This document shows positions 46,270 through 57,522 of a stretch of DNA of 64,000 nt, in pieces (the first letter of the stretch is position 1; every line of letters starts with the position of its first letter). A program made the translations under genes and the position numbers. The stretch is from Siphonodentalium dalli (Eukaryota; Mollusca; Scaphopoda; Gadilida; Siphonodentaliidae), in contig CP136069.1 of NCBI GenBank assembly GCA_032622095.1, positions 68,905,319 through 68,969,318 on the forward strand. Reading direction: 5' to 3'. Under the pieces are notes generated by a model. It was not told where the DNA came from. It searched no databases and saw only the letters and a list, made by a program, of their open reading frames with translations.

Positions 46270-46611
46270 CCTCCCGTTACTCTTCTATAATGGACTTTAT
46301 GCCCAGAATCGTGGGCAGAAGTTATCTTGCTTGTACGTTTTTGGATTAGGTCAATTGGATGCTTTGTGTATATGAATATAGGGGGAATCCTTTCCAGAGC
46401 ATGATGATATCAAACATGATTATATCAGAGGTCCGTTAAATGTCAAAGCAACAAGATTTATAAGTAAACAAACCCTTGTTTTCCAGAGAATTTTGATTGG
46501 TCGCACAATAAGAAAATGCATGTAAAACAATACATTAAACGATCATATCACCACTTTACATTTTTCTATCAAGGTAACTGATATATCATTTTGAAGACAG
46601 ATTAACCCTTT

Positions 46612-47001
46612 ACCCAACAAACCGGCCAAAACCGGCCAAATAAAGCTTCAACAGCCTAAAATATCTTCGGTCTGTCTCAATAGAACCATACAAGTATGGA
46701 TATCATTGGAACCGGCTCCTTGACCACATTGTGATAGTTACAGTTATGCCCTGTGCCAATGCATTCTCTTATATATGCGAGTCGACCATAGGTCGCCTCG
46801 CATATATAAGAGAATTCATTGGCCTAAAAAAAATCTTTTTTAACACTTTTTACCGTTTTTTTCTTACATTCTTTAACAATTTTATAATTTTTAATGTGTT
46901 AAGCCAATGCATTCTCTTATATATGCGAGCCGACCTATGGTCGACTCGCATATATAAGAGAATGCATTGGCACAGGGCCATTCTGTTGGGTAAAGGGTTA
47001 A
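46612..47001. mobile_element. TTAA MITE family A, copy 2
   Basis: It has the same ends and paired hairpins as 41045-41444. By eye the two copies differ at only a few bases, for example CACATATGG versus CAAGTATGG and AATGCATTGG versus AATTCATTGG. Very recent amplification is implied. Confidence 0.85.
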
Positions 47002-47162
47002 TCACATTTGGGTTCACTGTGAATGACCAGGCTCCACCTGTATGTGTAGTACGTCTTTTGAATGAAAGTCTGTTATAGAAGAGTAACGTGAGGGGACTCA
47101 GTCCAAAACAGCATAAACCCAACGATATCCCAAGCTGTTGTGGACCAAGAAGACTTTGTCTA

Positions 47163-48016
47163 TCTAATAGTTAGGCCAAACAAAATTATTTCTGTGTTTC
47201 TGGTGACATGCAAGAAAAAAATAAGGGCGGGCGGGTGGCTTTTCATTTTACTTAATTTTTTCATTTTATTTTCAACTTTGCTCAAAATAAATATGAATAC
47301 CCCCCCCCCCCCAGACTGCTTCTCTTTGTTTTTAATGTACTATAAACTAATAAAACTAAGTACATATTATTATAATATCTATATGATATGCATGACACGA
47401 TACAATACGCATATCATTTGAAAATGTATTGCGATATATTAAATTCATGATGAATCATTACAGCTCTGATCTCCACAATAATGATTAATGCTGAATTGGT
47501 CAAACTCGCATTGGTACCGTTAATTAGGGTACCTTTGGGTGCCAAATAAAAGTGCAGACCCAAATAATAGTGCAGGGTGGAATTCATCTCAGTTTAATCA
47601 ATAATTTACTATCTATTCCGGACTGAGATGACTTAAATTTAACTAAAACTGATCTTACAAGACTTACATGGTTCTCTGCACAACAATCCGGCACAATAAT
47701 TGACAACTTGGAACAATATTAAGAACTTAATTAAATATTGGAAAATAATAAATGTGCAGACCCAAATAAGGTGTCTGCAGGGGGGATTTGGGCTGAAATT
47801 TAATAAAATATTACTATTATTTGGAGTCCGAGTCCTGGGGATATCTTCTGCATGTGAAATTCTCATTCTAACTTGAATGTTTTCAGTTGTTGATCATAAT
47901 TTGATCTAGGATTATGTGATTTTTATTCCCATTTTTTAAATTTAACAAAATTTCAAACGGTATGAAATTATTGCTGTACATTTTTTATCAAACAAACGTG
48001 TGGAAGATTGATGAAC
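47163..48016. other. Non-coding stretch, weak inverted repeat
   Basis: A C run lies near 47300-47311. GTGCAGACCCAAATAA occurs near 47552 and again near 47755 around ATTTAAT(T)AAA-rich sequence, suggesting a decayed MITE. No gene is supported. Confidence 0.4.
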
Positions 48017-48567
48017 TAACCCATTCCCAGTCTCTTTGAAAAGCCAATGAAATTCCTATCGGAAGTTCGTCTCTAAACGTGTCCATTATATTTCATTTCT
48101 ACGATGACGCGGCATTCCCAACATGATGCAATAAACCGTTTCCAATTATGGAGTGAATTCCCGGCATAGTAAATGTTTGTGAGAATCAAAGTATTTATAA
48201 ATAGTTATAAATACAACAATATGCGAAAGAATAGTCAGTCATGAATATTGTTGACTGATAAAAACTTGGAAGATGATGTCTCCTATATTGTGATGAGTAA
48301 AATGAATTATGGATAAATCACCTGTATTCAGTTTTCCAACAAGAGTTGAGTTTTAACAATGCGTGGGTAAATTGTCAACACGTCATTGACCTCTGATCTG
48401 TGAAGTGATCTGTTATGCCATAAACCAATGAAATCGCTCATAGTCTATGCCACTCTCCAATGAAATGGAATCCCTTCAATACAGAAACTAATTTAAATAG
48501 AGACATCCAAAGACGTACTTCCGATAGGAGTTCATCAGCTTTTCAAAGAGACTGACATGTTCCCAAT
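48017..48567. mobile_element. 0.55-kb inverted-repeat element
   Basis: CCCAGTCTCTTTGAAAAGCC..CCTATCGGAAGT at the left is mirrored by ACTTCCGATAGGAGTTCATC..CTTTTCAAAGAGACTG at the right. The arms are about 80 bp. The target duplication is unclear. Non-coding. Confidence 0.6.
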
Positions 48568-48918
48568 TCAAATTTCCTTGCTTATTACTGTAATTGGTAA
48601 CTATGTTCAAACGTGTTGTAAATATGAAGAATGGCATCTGTTGTATCAGTCAAAATTGTAAAAAATACGTCGGTATCAAATGCTTGATTGGATGATTTTG
48701 AAAATAATAAATCAACAAAATTTTTACAGACATTTATTCAGGAAATACTGGCCATGAGCAATTAAAATTAGGCCCAGAGCTAGCCGATGCCTAGCTGAAA
48801 TTCTTTATATATAAAATTGCGCGCTCGCGTGCTTTTCAAGGTTTTTTGGCCTGAGACTTTGAATGGCCTAACATCAGGTTTCTGGTGAGATTTGCAGACC
48901 TATTAATCAGCAGAAAAT

Positions 48919-48965
48919 TGCCTAGGCTAAAACATTGCCTAGGCTAAAACATTGCTTAGGCCAGA
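48919..48965 (+). repeat. Short tandem repeat, ~21-bp unit
   Basis: TTGCCTAGGCTAAAACA is repeated twice and followed by a diverged TTGCTTAGGCCAGAAATG. Confidence 0.6.
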
Positions 48966-49024
48966 AATGTTTCCATGGCTAAAAAGCTGAGGATCTCCAT
49001 AGTTGTATGCCCTACACATACATG

Positions 49025-49180
49025 TATAGTAATACCCTAAATAATCGACTCCTTAACCACAGCAAAATTATGGGTAGCTTTCTGATGAATGGCAACAAGC
49101 CATATTTCCAACTAAATCCTGAAAAGTTACCACCCATAATTCTGCTGTGGTTAAGGAGTTGATTATTCAGGGCATTACAT
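49025..49180. mobile_element. TA-flanked MITE, copy 3
   Basis: The left end TATAGTAATACCCTAAATAA and the right end TTGATTATTCAGGGCATTACA flank the shared CCATAATTCTGCTGTGGTTA region. The ends are more diverged than in copies 1 and 2. Confidence 0.7.
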
Positions 49181-50037
49181 GCACATGTAATCTTCAGATT
49201 TAGTCCATTATCATGAGACTTTGGTTGGGTCTGGCTTAATTGCTCATTATGAAGATAGTTCTTATTACGTCAGTAGCCGTTGGAATTCAACAATCAATTG
49301 TTGCTTCTACAGACTTCTACACTAAGACAGCAATTGCAGAAAATGATTTCAATTTTGCACAAAACATTGACATGTTCTGAAATTTGCCTCAGCAAAAAAA
49401 ACGCTGATGAAAATTTGTTTTGAGTCGACTCAGCTGATAGCTAGTGTCAATGAACAGGGCTGGATCTGTGTAGCCAAATCAATGTTTAAAGATCCTCGGA
49501 ACTCTAATATATTAAACAAAATCATGCTAAGTTGACCAACGCAGACACAGTGATATTCTACAATACTAGTGCTATTTATGGGTGTTTCAATGGCAAATTA
49601 ATAAATGGACTGATATGAATTAATTTGTAAACATTGTTTAGAGGTGATTGCAGATTACAATGTAAATATATGTTGCTTTTTAGCATTTGATTAACAATCT
49701 TAAAGCCACATGATGGTTTGCACTCCAAAATACAATGTTCGCCTAATAATGTTCATTTTTGAATTTTTCTGGGTATCGAATTTGGGTCAATAAATACCTG
49801 AATTACCTTTCGACGTGCATTATATGTCCTGGAAAGGTGCATTCAAGTCATCAAAAATACAACTTTGACACAAAGTTCGGGCCCTGTACAAAAATGGTGT
49901 CATTTGTATTCATCAAAATTCTGGAATCGGAAACAGAAAAGGTATATTGCGTTATCTTATAAACTATTTCTGCAGATGCCTTGTTTCCTAGCAACCATAT
50001 TAAGCTACACCCACTAATGAATGTGTGTGGAAACCTC
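49181..50037. other. Unassigned non-coding stretch
   Basis: No repeat edges or splice-flanked exons were recognised. Confidence 0.35.
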
Positions 50038-50102
50038 AGAGGGTGAATTTAGTGATGCTATCTCGCATAATGGGCTAGCATCTCAAAATTCACCCTCTGC
50101 TA
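50038..50102. mobile_element. Palindromic MITE family G, core only
   Basis: AGAGGGTGAATTTAGTGATG pairs with CATCTCAAAATTCACCCTCT around TCTCGCATAATGGGCTAG. The outer GGTCCCC parts are missing. Confidence 0.6.
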
Positions 50103-50333
50103 ATTATTATTTAATTGACAGCTGTGAAAAGATCCATTAATTAGATATTTTAACAACAAACTCATGTGATGTCTATTGCTATCCTTAATACATTCTGGTT
50201 ACTGCTGATCTGTCAAATAATTTTATCATCTCATGAAATCCATTCCTACATGTTTTGTCAAACATTTTGTAAATATATGAATATATAAGTAGTATGTTCA
50301 CTGTCTTCTTACAGTTCGGGCCTTCGGGGAGCG

Positions 50334-50519
50334 CTAAACATCAATCAATGAATTTGTATCAGAAACAAAGTTCACAATGAAATGTCCAGAGTTGGAAATG
50401 TGCACATGTCCTTCGGGGTGACAAGTAGATTCCTGTGCCACCGGTGACAGATAACTCCTTGAGCTTAATCTACGGACTTTGTTTGAATATAGAACAATAT
50501 CTATGTCAGATTGAGACAT
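50334..50519 (-). other. Candidate last exon or chance frame, 61 codons
   Basis: It reads MSQSDIDIVLYSNKVRRL..GHFIVNFVSDTNSLIDV to a TAG. Composition is protein-like and balanced, but the presumed acceptor region upstream has a poor pyrimidine tract and an in-frame TAA two codons before the ATG. I do not recognise a family. If real, it could be the end of a minus-strand gene such as the one with the exon at 62809-62913; there is no evidence linking them. Confidence 0.25.
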
Positions 50520-50762
50520 CTCTTAGTCTGAATTTCTAGATTGATTTGCTGGTATTTACAGTATCAAGACTGTTTCCCTAAATTCTAGATGAGAAAGAAT
50601 TAATTCCTTGAGATAGTAAATGCCCAGTTTTGGTGGATAATCTGAAAATTTCAAAATTCAATATTCAGTTACCAGTATACTGGTTGTAATGTTAAATGTT
50701 ATAAAAGTATTTATATTGAATGAAATAATTTAATTTGTCTACTCCTCAACACTTCAAAGAAA

Positions 50763-50910
50763 TATGGCTTGTTGCCATTCATCGGAAAGCTCTCAGTGAG
50801 AGCTTACGATGAATGGCAACAAGCCATATTTCCGATTAAATCCTGAAAAGTTACCCATAATTCTGCTGTAGTTAAGGGGATTACTGTAGGGCATTACTGT
50901 AACATATGAA
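50763..50910. mobile_element. TA-flanked MITE, copy 4, left end lost
   Basis: It starts inside the family at AATATGGCTTGTTGCCATTC, has a tight inner hairpin (AAGCTCTCAGTGAGAGCTT) and ends GGGCATTACTGTA. Confidence 0.65.
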
Positions 50911-50920
50911 TCCTTACTAA

Positions 50921-51183
50921 TTAACCTTTCAATGACTGGGGCTTCCTGAAATGTTGCAAAAACCCTGTGCCAGTGCATTCTCGTATACATGCGATCCTCC
51001 CATAGGGAGCCTCACATATATAAGATAATACATTGTCCTAACAATATTTACCTTGATCTTGTAAGCCCATGCATTCTCTTATATATGTGAGGCTCCACAT
51101 GGGAGACTCGCATATATAAAAGATTGCAATGGCACAGGATCTTTAATGCTGAACCAATGCAGCTTCCGTCATGAAAGGGTTAA
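50921..51183. mobile_element. TTAA MITE family C, copy 2
   Basis: The ends are TTAACCTTTCAATGACTGGG and TTCCGTCATGAAAGGGTTAA. The paired hairpins have the apex CTCCCATAGGGAG on the left and CTCCACATGGGAG on the right. Confidence 0.8.
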
Positions 51184-51964
51184 ATGAGTAAACTACAAAC
51201 TGAATTTCTATATCCTTCATATTACTGCTGCTATATAGGGCTTTTCCCCATAGTATGACATCATCGTCCACACTGCGTATTAAAATATCAATATGACCGT
51301 CTTCTGATTGGCTTCAGTCCTGCCGCGATTTGTGGTTGGCTGACACTGACATAAGTATTAGGTTTCCCGGATTTTTGTTTCTGAGTATTGAGCACGTAGC
51401 TATTTGGGCTGATTTTTTATGTTGTTGTTGTTGTAATTGGAAGTCTTGGATACATCTTTAACAGGTCAGACACATCCTGAATTCAACTATTATAGTTATA
51501 CCAGGGGTTTGCCCATCAAAATGACATGGTGACAAACATACAAGAAAATATTACCGCTAATAACGATATAAAAAAAGCTGACATACGGTGCGCGGAGTTT
51601 GTCTAGAATTTAGCTTTGGTGTTTTCTGATGACGGACGCCGCTGAAACCACTTTCGTCTTCGCTCAAATTAATTTTATCAGGGAAACTATCGCCTTTATA
51701 ATCTTTGGCAAATGCGATATATCTCAGGTCGTCTTGAATCTTGCATGTCGTATTCTAAGATGTTGCGCATAGTAAAAATGGGCGCAATCGGACATGAGGG
51801 TCATATATTTTTAAATGCGCCACACACACAAACAACAAACACTTATATAGAAAGATTCAACTATAATAGTCGAATACTGATATTGACGTTTTGCGAATTT
51901 GATAAAAGAGAGATTATCCAAAATCATATTTCACAAAACTGACTCAAAATCAGTGACGCACTAA

Positions 51965-52500
51965 CACTACTAGAGGCATAACCCATTAAATTACCTTTAA
52001 AATGTCATTAAAAGTACATTAATGCCTTAAATCACCTCATTAATCTTTGTTTTCTATTTTTTAAGGAGCCCCATTAAATCGATACAAAATCATTAATTTA
52101 TCCAGTAAAATCATTAAACTATTGAGAAAATTCATTAAAATATCACCAAACCGTTGGTGCATTAAACTTAAGGCCCTTAAAGTTCATTAGTTCCTGTAAA
52201 GAGTGATATACTGCCATTAAAAGCTTCAGCTTTAATGGCCTGAACACAGCATCAAAACAAAGATAACCAATTTCATATAAATTTGATGCCATTAATTTTA
52301 TTTAAGGACCGCAAATTTTCTTAAATATCAAACTCTTCAAAATTATTAATGATGGGAATAATTTAATACCATTAAACTTGCATTAATTCTTCTATTTTGT
52401 TACATCAATAAATTTATTGATGTAACAAAATAGAAAGAACAATTAATGCAAGTTTAATGGTATTAAATTATTCCCATCATTAATGCGGTACCATGTTTGT
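51965..52500. repeat. CATTAA-dense segment
   Basis: CATTAA or ATTAA(A) occurs more than 20 times in about 535 bp, at irregular spacing and on both strands. It contains no tandem unit of fixed length. Confidence 0.6.
52345..52484. repeat. 140-bp near-perfect palindrome
   Basis: ATTAATGATGGGAATAATTT pairs with AAATTATTCCCATCATTAAT. The arms run about 65 nt to the centre CAATAAATTTATTG at about 52412, with one small asymmetric bulge. Confidence 0.85.
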
Positions 52501-53052
52501 TTTAATTAACATTCAATTGGTCAATGTTGTTATAAAGGAGCAATTTGTGCCGTTATGTTATTGCATACTTGAGCCATTATTAAATAAAATAAGCTGGCAC
52601 AAAATGTTGTAAAACTAATTTTATCTGGAGACTGTTCCTTTGCTGCAATATTGTTCAGAGTGAAATTTGTCTGCGCACCAAGTGCTATAATGTAACGATA
52701 TAAAAGGAGGCATCTTATTCGAGAATCTTTTATCGAATGACTTGATGTCTGGCTCAAGCAAAATGTAACTGCGCCGTCTGCAATAAGTTTGACAAAAGAT
52801 TTGATATTATGATACAAGTTGTGTTCTGTATTTATTGTGTCAGATAAGTTCAATCCATAACTGTCACCTTCATTGATACTATAGCTACGGTACCTTTATT
52901 GTGATTTAATTCTGATAAATAACCATCTTTCTTGGCGACATCATTAAGAATAGGTCCGGCTTGTATTCCACTAGAGGTTTTCAATAATATGTAATCAATG
53001 GCTGGGATTCCGTTGAATACATGTGCCTCATGTCAATGATTGTGGAATAAAA

Positions 53053-53219
53053 TACAGTAATGTCCTAAATAATCAAACCCTAAACCACAGCAGAATTATG
53101 GGAATTTTCAGGATTTATTCGGAAATATGGCTTGTTGCCATTCATCGGAAAGCTCTCACTGAAAAATTTCCCATAATTCTGCTGTAGTTAAAGGGTCATA
53201 AACTGATGGTGTTACTGTA
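53053..53219. mobile_element. TA-flanked MITE, copy 5
   Basis: It starts TACAGTAATGTCCTAAATAA and ends GGTGTTACTGTA, with the shared AATATGGCTTGTTGCCATTC hairpin. Confidence 0.75.
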
Positions 53220-53320
53220 TATAGTTCAATTCAGGATGTGCCTGACCTGTTAAGTACATTCAATGTATTCTTGCTAACTTCAAATAAAATGGGTGCCAAA
53301 ATGAAATTGTAAACAAGCTT

Positions 53321-53740
53321 GCAAATAGTGTGTCTGTCATTTGCAGAATGAGGTCTCCAGAGGGTGAATTTAATGACGCTATCCCACATGGTGGGCTAGC
53401 ATCAACAAATTCACATTCTGAGAACTTGAGACCACAATTGCTATGGGAGACCTAGGGTCAGATTGAAGTTCCCCAGTTGAAATTGGTGATTTTCGCCCAT
53501 TAGTCACCTTGATTATGCATTATCATCTGCAAATTAGGGGATACTTCCCAGAAGGGAAAAAGTCAGAAAAAACAATGTTAATTTGAGACTATAAATACTT
53601 CCCAGAAGATGAGGCCTAAGCAGAATGAGGTTTCCAGAGGGTGAATTTGGTGCTGCCAGGCCGCTGTGTGGGATAGCATTACTAAATTCACCCTCTGGGG
53701 ACCTCATTCTACAAAAGAAACACTATTTGCAGGCTTGATT
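53321..53740. mobile_element. Composite MITE family H, copy 2 (inverted)
   Basis: GCAAATAGTGTGTCTGTCAT at the left; CACTATTTGCAGGCTTG at the right. G-type hairpins lie at 53340-53420 and 53625-53712. The middle is the reverse complement of that at 40001-40450. Confidence 0.75.
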
Positions 53741-54949
53741 TTAACTTCTATAATTTGGAGCTTAAAAGTTTTTTTTAAATTAAGTATCCTTATGCCTGCT
53801 GTATGTGTTTGTTGCGACTACTTTATTTTTACCTCGTTATATGTACATGTAAATACCTAGTGTATATCATTGTAACTTATTAAGTTTTGTTGCTGAATAA
53901 AATTTAAAAGCTTATTTCCTGTCTGTAAACTAAGGTACCCATCCCTGGTCCTGCTAATTTTATATGATGCTGATGGATCATCACCTGAAAAGATTTTGGT
54001 ATTGATTGAATGGTTTTGAAAATATTAACCCTACGTTTAATAATATTTCTGCTGTTTGCAGACATTGTATCTTTCCAATAAAATTAACCATATATATACT
54101 GTATGTGATCCAATGTTATGACTCTTAATATTTTCAATTTGACCATTCTCATATCTCACCTTTAGTTATTTGATAATTCTGCATTAAAATATTTCAGTCC
54201 TCTCAATTCAGATTTTTTGGCTTCGGCAATCCGGTACAGCAACCAATGCCATGGGTTCAGGTTGCTTCAGCAAATAGCCAATAATGAGGGCTGAATATTT
54301 TATATCCAACCGTCATCAATCATATTTAATATCCAGGTCTATACACCCCTCAGTTGGATAGATGTTCAGGTATTAATTAGTCTCTAATCTCAATGATCCC
54401 ATGAGTTTTTAATATGCAGCTAACACAATAACATAATATGTTATGTCTCACGTTCCCATGTAATAAGTAGATAAATAGACTTATTATGTTATTTACTTTG
54501 TGTTGGAGTGACCTTATAGGTTGAAACCAAATGCCATATCAATGTTCCTAATTGTGTTTATGTGAGAATGCATGTTGCCCAATAAGTATCATTCCACTTG
54601 TGAACTATTAATTAATAGTAAGCTGTGAATTGTTGAAAGTCTTGCACTTGTCCCAATACGTCTAGAGTTGAAGGGTTGATTTGGCCGTGATTCAGGAACA
54701 TTAAAACAATAAGAGTCCGTAGCTTTTGATAACTTTATATGTATATACATGTAAGTCTATCTTGATAAACACAGCAAGCATCGGTATAGGTGAACAGCAG
54801 AGGTGTTGGCGGTCGGAGAGAGAGAGTTCCTCGGTATTTCTCGACACTAGTAGTTATTACAACGTATGATGTATCATGCGTCCAACTAAGGTCTGAGGTA
54901 TCATGATACCCATGTCTGTGACGTGTATCATACCATTGTTCACTATTTA
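53741..54949. other. Unassigned non-coding stretch
   Basis: No gene or repeat edge is recognised. GTATCATGATAC-like phrases near 54840-54935 are locally repetitive. Confidence 0.35.
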
Positions 54950-55178
54950 ATAAATAGAGCATGGCTTGGAGTGAAATACGCCGATATAGTGCATAGTGAG
55001 GCAGTCTGAGTAAACTCATACCTAAATATTCATTACAACATTGAATATTTCAAATATAGAGTCGACGTTCACCCAGACTGATAGTGAGGTTGTGTAGTTC
55101 ACGACGCGAAGTGGAGTGAACTACACAACCGCACTATGCACTTTATCGGCGTATTTCACGACAAGTCATGCTCTAATT
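54950..55178. repeat. 229-bp foldback with an inner second hairpin
   Basis: AGAGCATGGCTTGGAGTGAAATACGCC (in two parts) at the left pairs with GGCGTATTTCACGACAAGTC and ATGCTCT at the right. A second hairpin in the right half pairs GGTTGTGTAGTTCAC with GTGAACTACACAACC around the apex GACGCGAAGTGGA. Confidence 0.7.
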
Positions 55179-55234
55179 ATTATATTGTATCGAACAAATG
55201 CAGAAATTAAAGGCAAACCAGTGGGCAAACACCA

Positions 55235-55585
55235 TTTTTTTTAAAAGAAACAAAAATATGTAAAAAAAAATTAAAAAAAATTCCTCTTTGTTCAGGTTTG
55301 TTTGTTTGTTTTTTTTTTAATTAATTCTTTGTAATTGTTTTTTGTTCAATGTTTGTTTTCCTGTTTTTTAAAAAACTTTGGCTGCCTGTTTGTTGTTTTT
55401 TTTAATTGTTTTTTGTTATTATTTTTATTTGTTGTAAATGTTTATTTATTGTTTGTTTATTTTTCATGTTTGTTTTCCTGTTTTAAAAAAACTTGTTTTT
55501 TTTAAATTCCCCTTTGTTCAGGTTTGTTTGTTTTTTTAAATGAATTTTTTTGTTGTATTTTTTTTTTCTTTCAAATTTTTTTTCC
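55235..55585. repeat. T-rich degenerate repeat
   Basis: Long T runs alternate with TTTGTTTG and CCTGTTTTTTAAAAAA phrases. TCCTCTTTGTTCAGGTTTGT (near 55282) and TCCCCTTTGTTCAGGTTTGT (near 55508) mark two ends of a diverged duplication. No coding function. Confidence 0.6.
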
Positions 55586-56455
55586 TGACCAGTGACCAAA
55601 CTCAAGAACATTTAGACCAATGTCAACACATTTCAACCACTTACCCACTCTTAATTGGTGCCTGGACGAACGAAGAATGTATTAAATTTGGTCATTTATT
55701 AGTATAAGTCGCTCTTGTACACGGAACTATCAGAATAATTGAGCCGCGAAATTATTGATTATTTTCGAACCGAGCGGTCACGTGACTCTGATCGGAAGCA
55801 AAGAATTTACGGCTACAAAAAAAAGTGTACCCAACTCCGGAAACATGAACGTATGATTGGTGTTATTGGGCCATGAAAATCTGCAGTAGCGTGTTTTTTC
55901 AACGCTTAGTATACAGCATAGGGGTATTATTTATTTACAAGAGACAGCTAAAACAAGCTGTAATCGGCAAATTGTATTCTCGGTTCATTTTATTAGTTGT
56001 TCGGATACGGCAACCGATCACACGTTTTAGTGTTACCGGTATAGGAATGGGGTATCGCGAACTTAGGAAACGCAACGGGACTCCAGAGAAAACCTTTGTA
56101 ATTTTGATTTAGCAGTAGGAAACTACTATTTTCAACTTTTACTAAGTTCAGACAATTGATGTTCGCCTTACTGAAGCTTTAATTTGGATCAGCGGCGAAA
56201 TAACAAGTAGTTTCAGAACAAAGTTTGATGTAGTGTTCGTTACTATTTTTAGTAGTCAAAACTACATATGCATAGTGCACGATGGGAGAGACTTGAAGGC
56301 GTAGTATACAACTACGACTAATAGAGTCGAGTAGCCAACCAATCGGAAAGCTTGATTTCAATAACAAAGTCACGTGAGATACAATATAGAATGATAGTGG
56401 TCTGATCCTCCCTAACTTGTACAATGGGATCTACCAGTCACAGCCAATTTAGAAT
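55586..56455. other. Unassigned non-coding stretch
   Basis: A 79-codon frame at 55873-56112 has no recognisable features. No repeat edges are seen. Confidence 0.35.
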
Positions 56456-56646
56456 ATGATCTTGTTAATTATGCTTGTATCCATTATATCTCGATGTGCT
56501 GTGTTTATCCATACAATTAACCCTAGCATTACAATCACTGGGGAAAGTAAGTTCATCATAGATTTGGGAAAACATATAACAATAAATATACTATCTTCTG
56601 TACTATCGGACACTCATGAAAAGGTTGGTGTAAGGATTTATGAAAA
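56456..56646 (+). other. Candidate first exon with signal peptide
   Basis: From a start at 56456 the frame opens with MILLIMLVSIISRCAVFIHT, a short hydrophobic leader. It continues INPSITITGESKFIIDLGKH..TINILSSVLSDTHEKVGVRI. It could leave at a GTAATC donor near 56648, just before an in-frame TAA. The pattern of a leader followed by beta-strand-like sequence would fit a secreted or receptor Ig-type protein. No second exon was found, so this is speculative. Confidence 0.25.
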
Positions 56647-56719
56647 TAGGTAATCACTATCATCAAGGTATGGGTTAAACATCTGCCGATTGTGATCGGC
56701 CTCTCCTTTAGCTTAATTT

Positions 56720-56940
56720 CTCTATATCCCCAAATTGACACAATGCACAATTGAGGTGCCCCAACACCATCTTTACCATCTGGGAACTTAAATATGAATC
56801 TGAGTCTCCCATAGCAGATGACGCCACGTAGAATGAAGTCCCCAGAGGATGAATTTAGTGATACTAGCCCACTGTGTAGGGTAGCATCACTAAATTCACA
56901 CTCTTGGGTCTTGGGACCTCATTCTGCAAATGTCAGGTAC
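56720..56940. mobile_element. Partial family H element with one G-type hairpin
   Basis: It has CAATTGAGGTGCCCCAACA and TGAGTCTCCCATAGCAG from the H middle, then a G-type hairpin at 56830-56935 (AGTCCCCAGAGGATGAATTT and its diverged complement). Confidence 0.65.
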
Positions 56941-56997
56941 CATATTTTGAGGCCTAAATATAACTAATTTTTTACAGAAACATAGTCTTCACACTAA

Positions 56998-57185
56998 CCT
57001 GAGTAAGATTTGAAACGACCTGGAATACGCCATCACTAACTCACAGCCATATTGTATCCACCAGGCCCGGTTCTGTGGTTTTAGTGCTACAGGTCGAATT
57101 CTGGAGTAGCATTCCATATATGGAAGTCATGAATTATTTATGACTTCCATATATAGAAATTCTACTCCAGAACTTTGACCGGTAG
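56998..57185. repeat. Palindrome-bearing repeat, copy 1
   Basis: ACCTGAGTAAGATTTGAAACGACCTGG leads into a palindrome: CCATATATGGAAGTCATGAA pairs with TTCATGACTTCCATATATGG-like sequence, extended by TCTGTGGTTTTAGTGCTAC and GTAGCACTAAAACCACAGA. A copy lies at 58637-58806. Confidence 0.75.
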
Positions 57186-57522
57186 CACTAAAACCACAGA
57201 ATCGGGGCTGGATGAATCTCTGAAACCACGGAACGGAGCTGGATGAATCCAATATGGCCGCGACTCAGTGATCTCGCTTATTGAAGCAAATCGATATTTA
57301 TCATCCCGATTGTTTGGTTTCAATGATCATGATTCTATAAAATTTACCAATATAATAGTTGGTTAATTGAGTATAAGTTTACTGAAGTGGAATCGAGTTA
57401 GAAAGTTAATCCGCACAATGGTGGCCTGGTTTGGTTGCTGACAATTGAGTATGCATGTGATCAAAGCCTACATATGGGCCTGTCTGATGAATGTGAGCAG
57501 ATAGCTCCAATCCTGGTTAAGT

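Larger units (their letters stand above)
43472..47160. mobile_element. Inverted-repeat element I, TA-flanked, carrying two nested transposons
   Basis: GACCAAGTCTTCTTGATCCA at the left is mirrored at 47160, with TA on both outer sides (43470-43471, 47161-47162). The inverted repeats are about 105 bp. The left one is split by the hAT transposon (43548-46269) and continues at 46278 with TACTCTTCTATAA. The right one is uninterrupted (GTTACTCTTCTATAAC read inverted) and shows what the site looked like before insertion. The middle holds MITE A copy 2. Without nested DNA the element is about 0.57 kb and non-coding. Confidence 0.75.
51458..53253. mobile_element. 1.8-kb TTAA-flanked element with a CATTAA-rich core
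   Basis: TTAACAGGTCAGACACATCC is mirrored by GGATGTGCCTGACCTGTTAA; the inverted repeats are about 33 bp. The core (51960-52500) is packed with CATTAA motifs and holds the 140-bp palindrome at 52345-52484. TA MITE copy 5 is nested at 53053-53219. No transposase is visible. TTAA targeting suggests piggyBac or Kolobok. Confidence 0.7.

Noticed and set aside
48781-48840. GCGCGCTCGCGTGC segment as a CpG island
   Set aside because: Far too short, with AT-rich sequence on both sides.
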